Shown here: one piece after another, positions 5,655 through 6,176 of the stretch | Position numbering within the stretch: the stretch's first letter is position 1 | How the letters are laid out: every line of letters begins with the position of its first letter | Source: Robiginitomaculum sp. | GTDB taxonomy: Bacteria; Pseudomonadota; Alphaproteobacteria; Caulobacterales; Maricaulaceae | Direction of reading: 5' to 3' | DNA length: 6,176 nt | Assembly (NCBI GenBank): GCA_026982235.1 | Contig: JALSHM010000025.1 | Location: 1-6,176, forward strand | Notes under the pieces: model-generated | Database searches by the model: none | Told to the model about the DNA's origin: nothing | Seen by the model: the letters and a program-made list of their open reading frames with translations, nothing else | Made by a program: the position numbers and the translations under genes

Positions 5655-6176
5655 ATGCGCCTGCTTAATACGGCTACCCTCGTCACGGGTTCTTTTGTTC
5701 TTGCTCTTGGTCTTAGCGCTTGTGGTGATAAGACGAAATCATCTAAACCCACTAAACCGCAAGCGGCGGCGCTCCAAATCGTCAAAAACGATAAATTCAC
5801 CTATGCCAATTATGACAAAGTGCGCATGACCCATTTATCGCTTAATCTGGATGTGAATTTCGATGAGAAAGTATTGGACGGTACAGCGACAATAGATTTT
5901 ACAGTTATTGACCCGACAGCCCATATCTTACAACTCGACACCAAAGATTTGACCATACGTTCCGTTCAAGGCCTGGCGTCAGATGGACAGTGGGTGGCAA
6001 TAGACTACACTCTTGCCAATAAGGATGAAGTCTTGGGTACTATGTTGGCGATACCGTTCTCCAAGGATATGAACAAAGTCCGCATTGATTATCGCACCAG
6101 CCCGGCGGCAGAGGGTCTGCAATGGTTATCGCCAGAGCAAACCGCAGGTAAGAAAAAACCATATCTATTTTCCCAA
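5655..6176 (+). CDS. M1 metallopeptidase lipoprotein, LTA4H-like (5' part only)
   Basis: The first 174 codons are present; the gene runs off the window in frame. The N-terminus is a lipoprotein signal with lipobox L20-S-A-C23 and +2 Gly, then a Lys/Ser/Thr/Pro linker (about 25-37). From about 46 it matches the N-terminal beta-sandwich of M1 aminopeptidases: HLSLNLDVNFDEKVLDGTAT, then an alternating-strand domain. The segment at 147-174 (YRTSP, LQWLSPEQT, GK, PYLFSQ) is the hallmark of the leukotriene A4 hydrolase branch. The last residue matches the first Gln of the substrate-binding FSQCQ motif. The zinc motif HExxH and the catalytic domain lie beyond the edge and cannot be checked. A zinc aminopeptidase tethered to the envelope is expected. 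GGAG at 5645-5648 sits six bases before the ATG. It follows the triple-domain gene by 63 bases. Confidence 0.93.
   Translation, partial: MRLLNTATLVTGSFVLALGLSACGDKTKSSKPTKPQAAALQIVKNDKFTYANYDKVRMTHLSLNLDVNFDEKVLDGTATIDFTVIDPTAHILQLDTKDLTIRSVQGLASDGQWVAIDYTLANKDEVLGTMLAIPFSKDMNKVRIDYRTSPAAEGLQWLSPEQTAGKKKPYLFSQ

Overview
The window reads as part of a Gram-negative, probably alphaproteobacterial chromosome. The protein styles would fit a marine Hyphomonadaceae/Robiginitomaculaceae-like organism, but that is inference from protein character and moderate base composition judged by eye; no marker gene is present. Four to five of the seven gene products carry export signals, and three of those are lipoproteins, so this is mainly a cell-envelope neighbourhood. 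No RNA genes, insertion sequences, CRISPR arrays or phage genes were seen.

Layout. A complete thioredoxin gene (33-353, +) converges on an exported M17 leucyl aminopeptidase (409-1977, -). A 179-base divergent intergenic region (1978-2156) separates the peptidase from a rightward run of five genes that continues past the window edge. In order these are a small lipoprotein of unknown function (2157-2615), a metallo-beta-lactamase-fold lipoprotein of the AHL-lactonase-like group (2650-3516), an omega-like glutathione S-transferase with a GTG start (3520-4194), an exported protein built from three degenerate copies of a YbaY/YscW-like beta domain with a Lys/Pro-rich linker (4248-5591), and the N-terminal part of an M1 metallopeptidase lipoprotein of the leukotriene-A4-hydrolase type (5655 to the edge). 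The gaps in this run are 34, 3, 53 and 63 bases and hold no convincing intrinsic terminator, so an operon is plausible.

How the genes might work together. The two exported aminopeptidases (M17 and M1), on opposite strands, suggest peptide degradation in the periplasm or at the outer membrane. The MBL-fold lipoprotein and the GST are nearly fused at the DNA level and are probably translationally coupled. A shared pathway cannot be shown from sequence alone. The less ordinary signals are the triple-repeat YbaY/YscW-like protein, a hairpin that places its Shine-Dalgarno sequence in the loop, a perfect 7-bp hairpin between the first two genes of the run, and the in-frame, single-stop separation of the MBL and GST genes.
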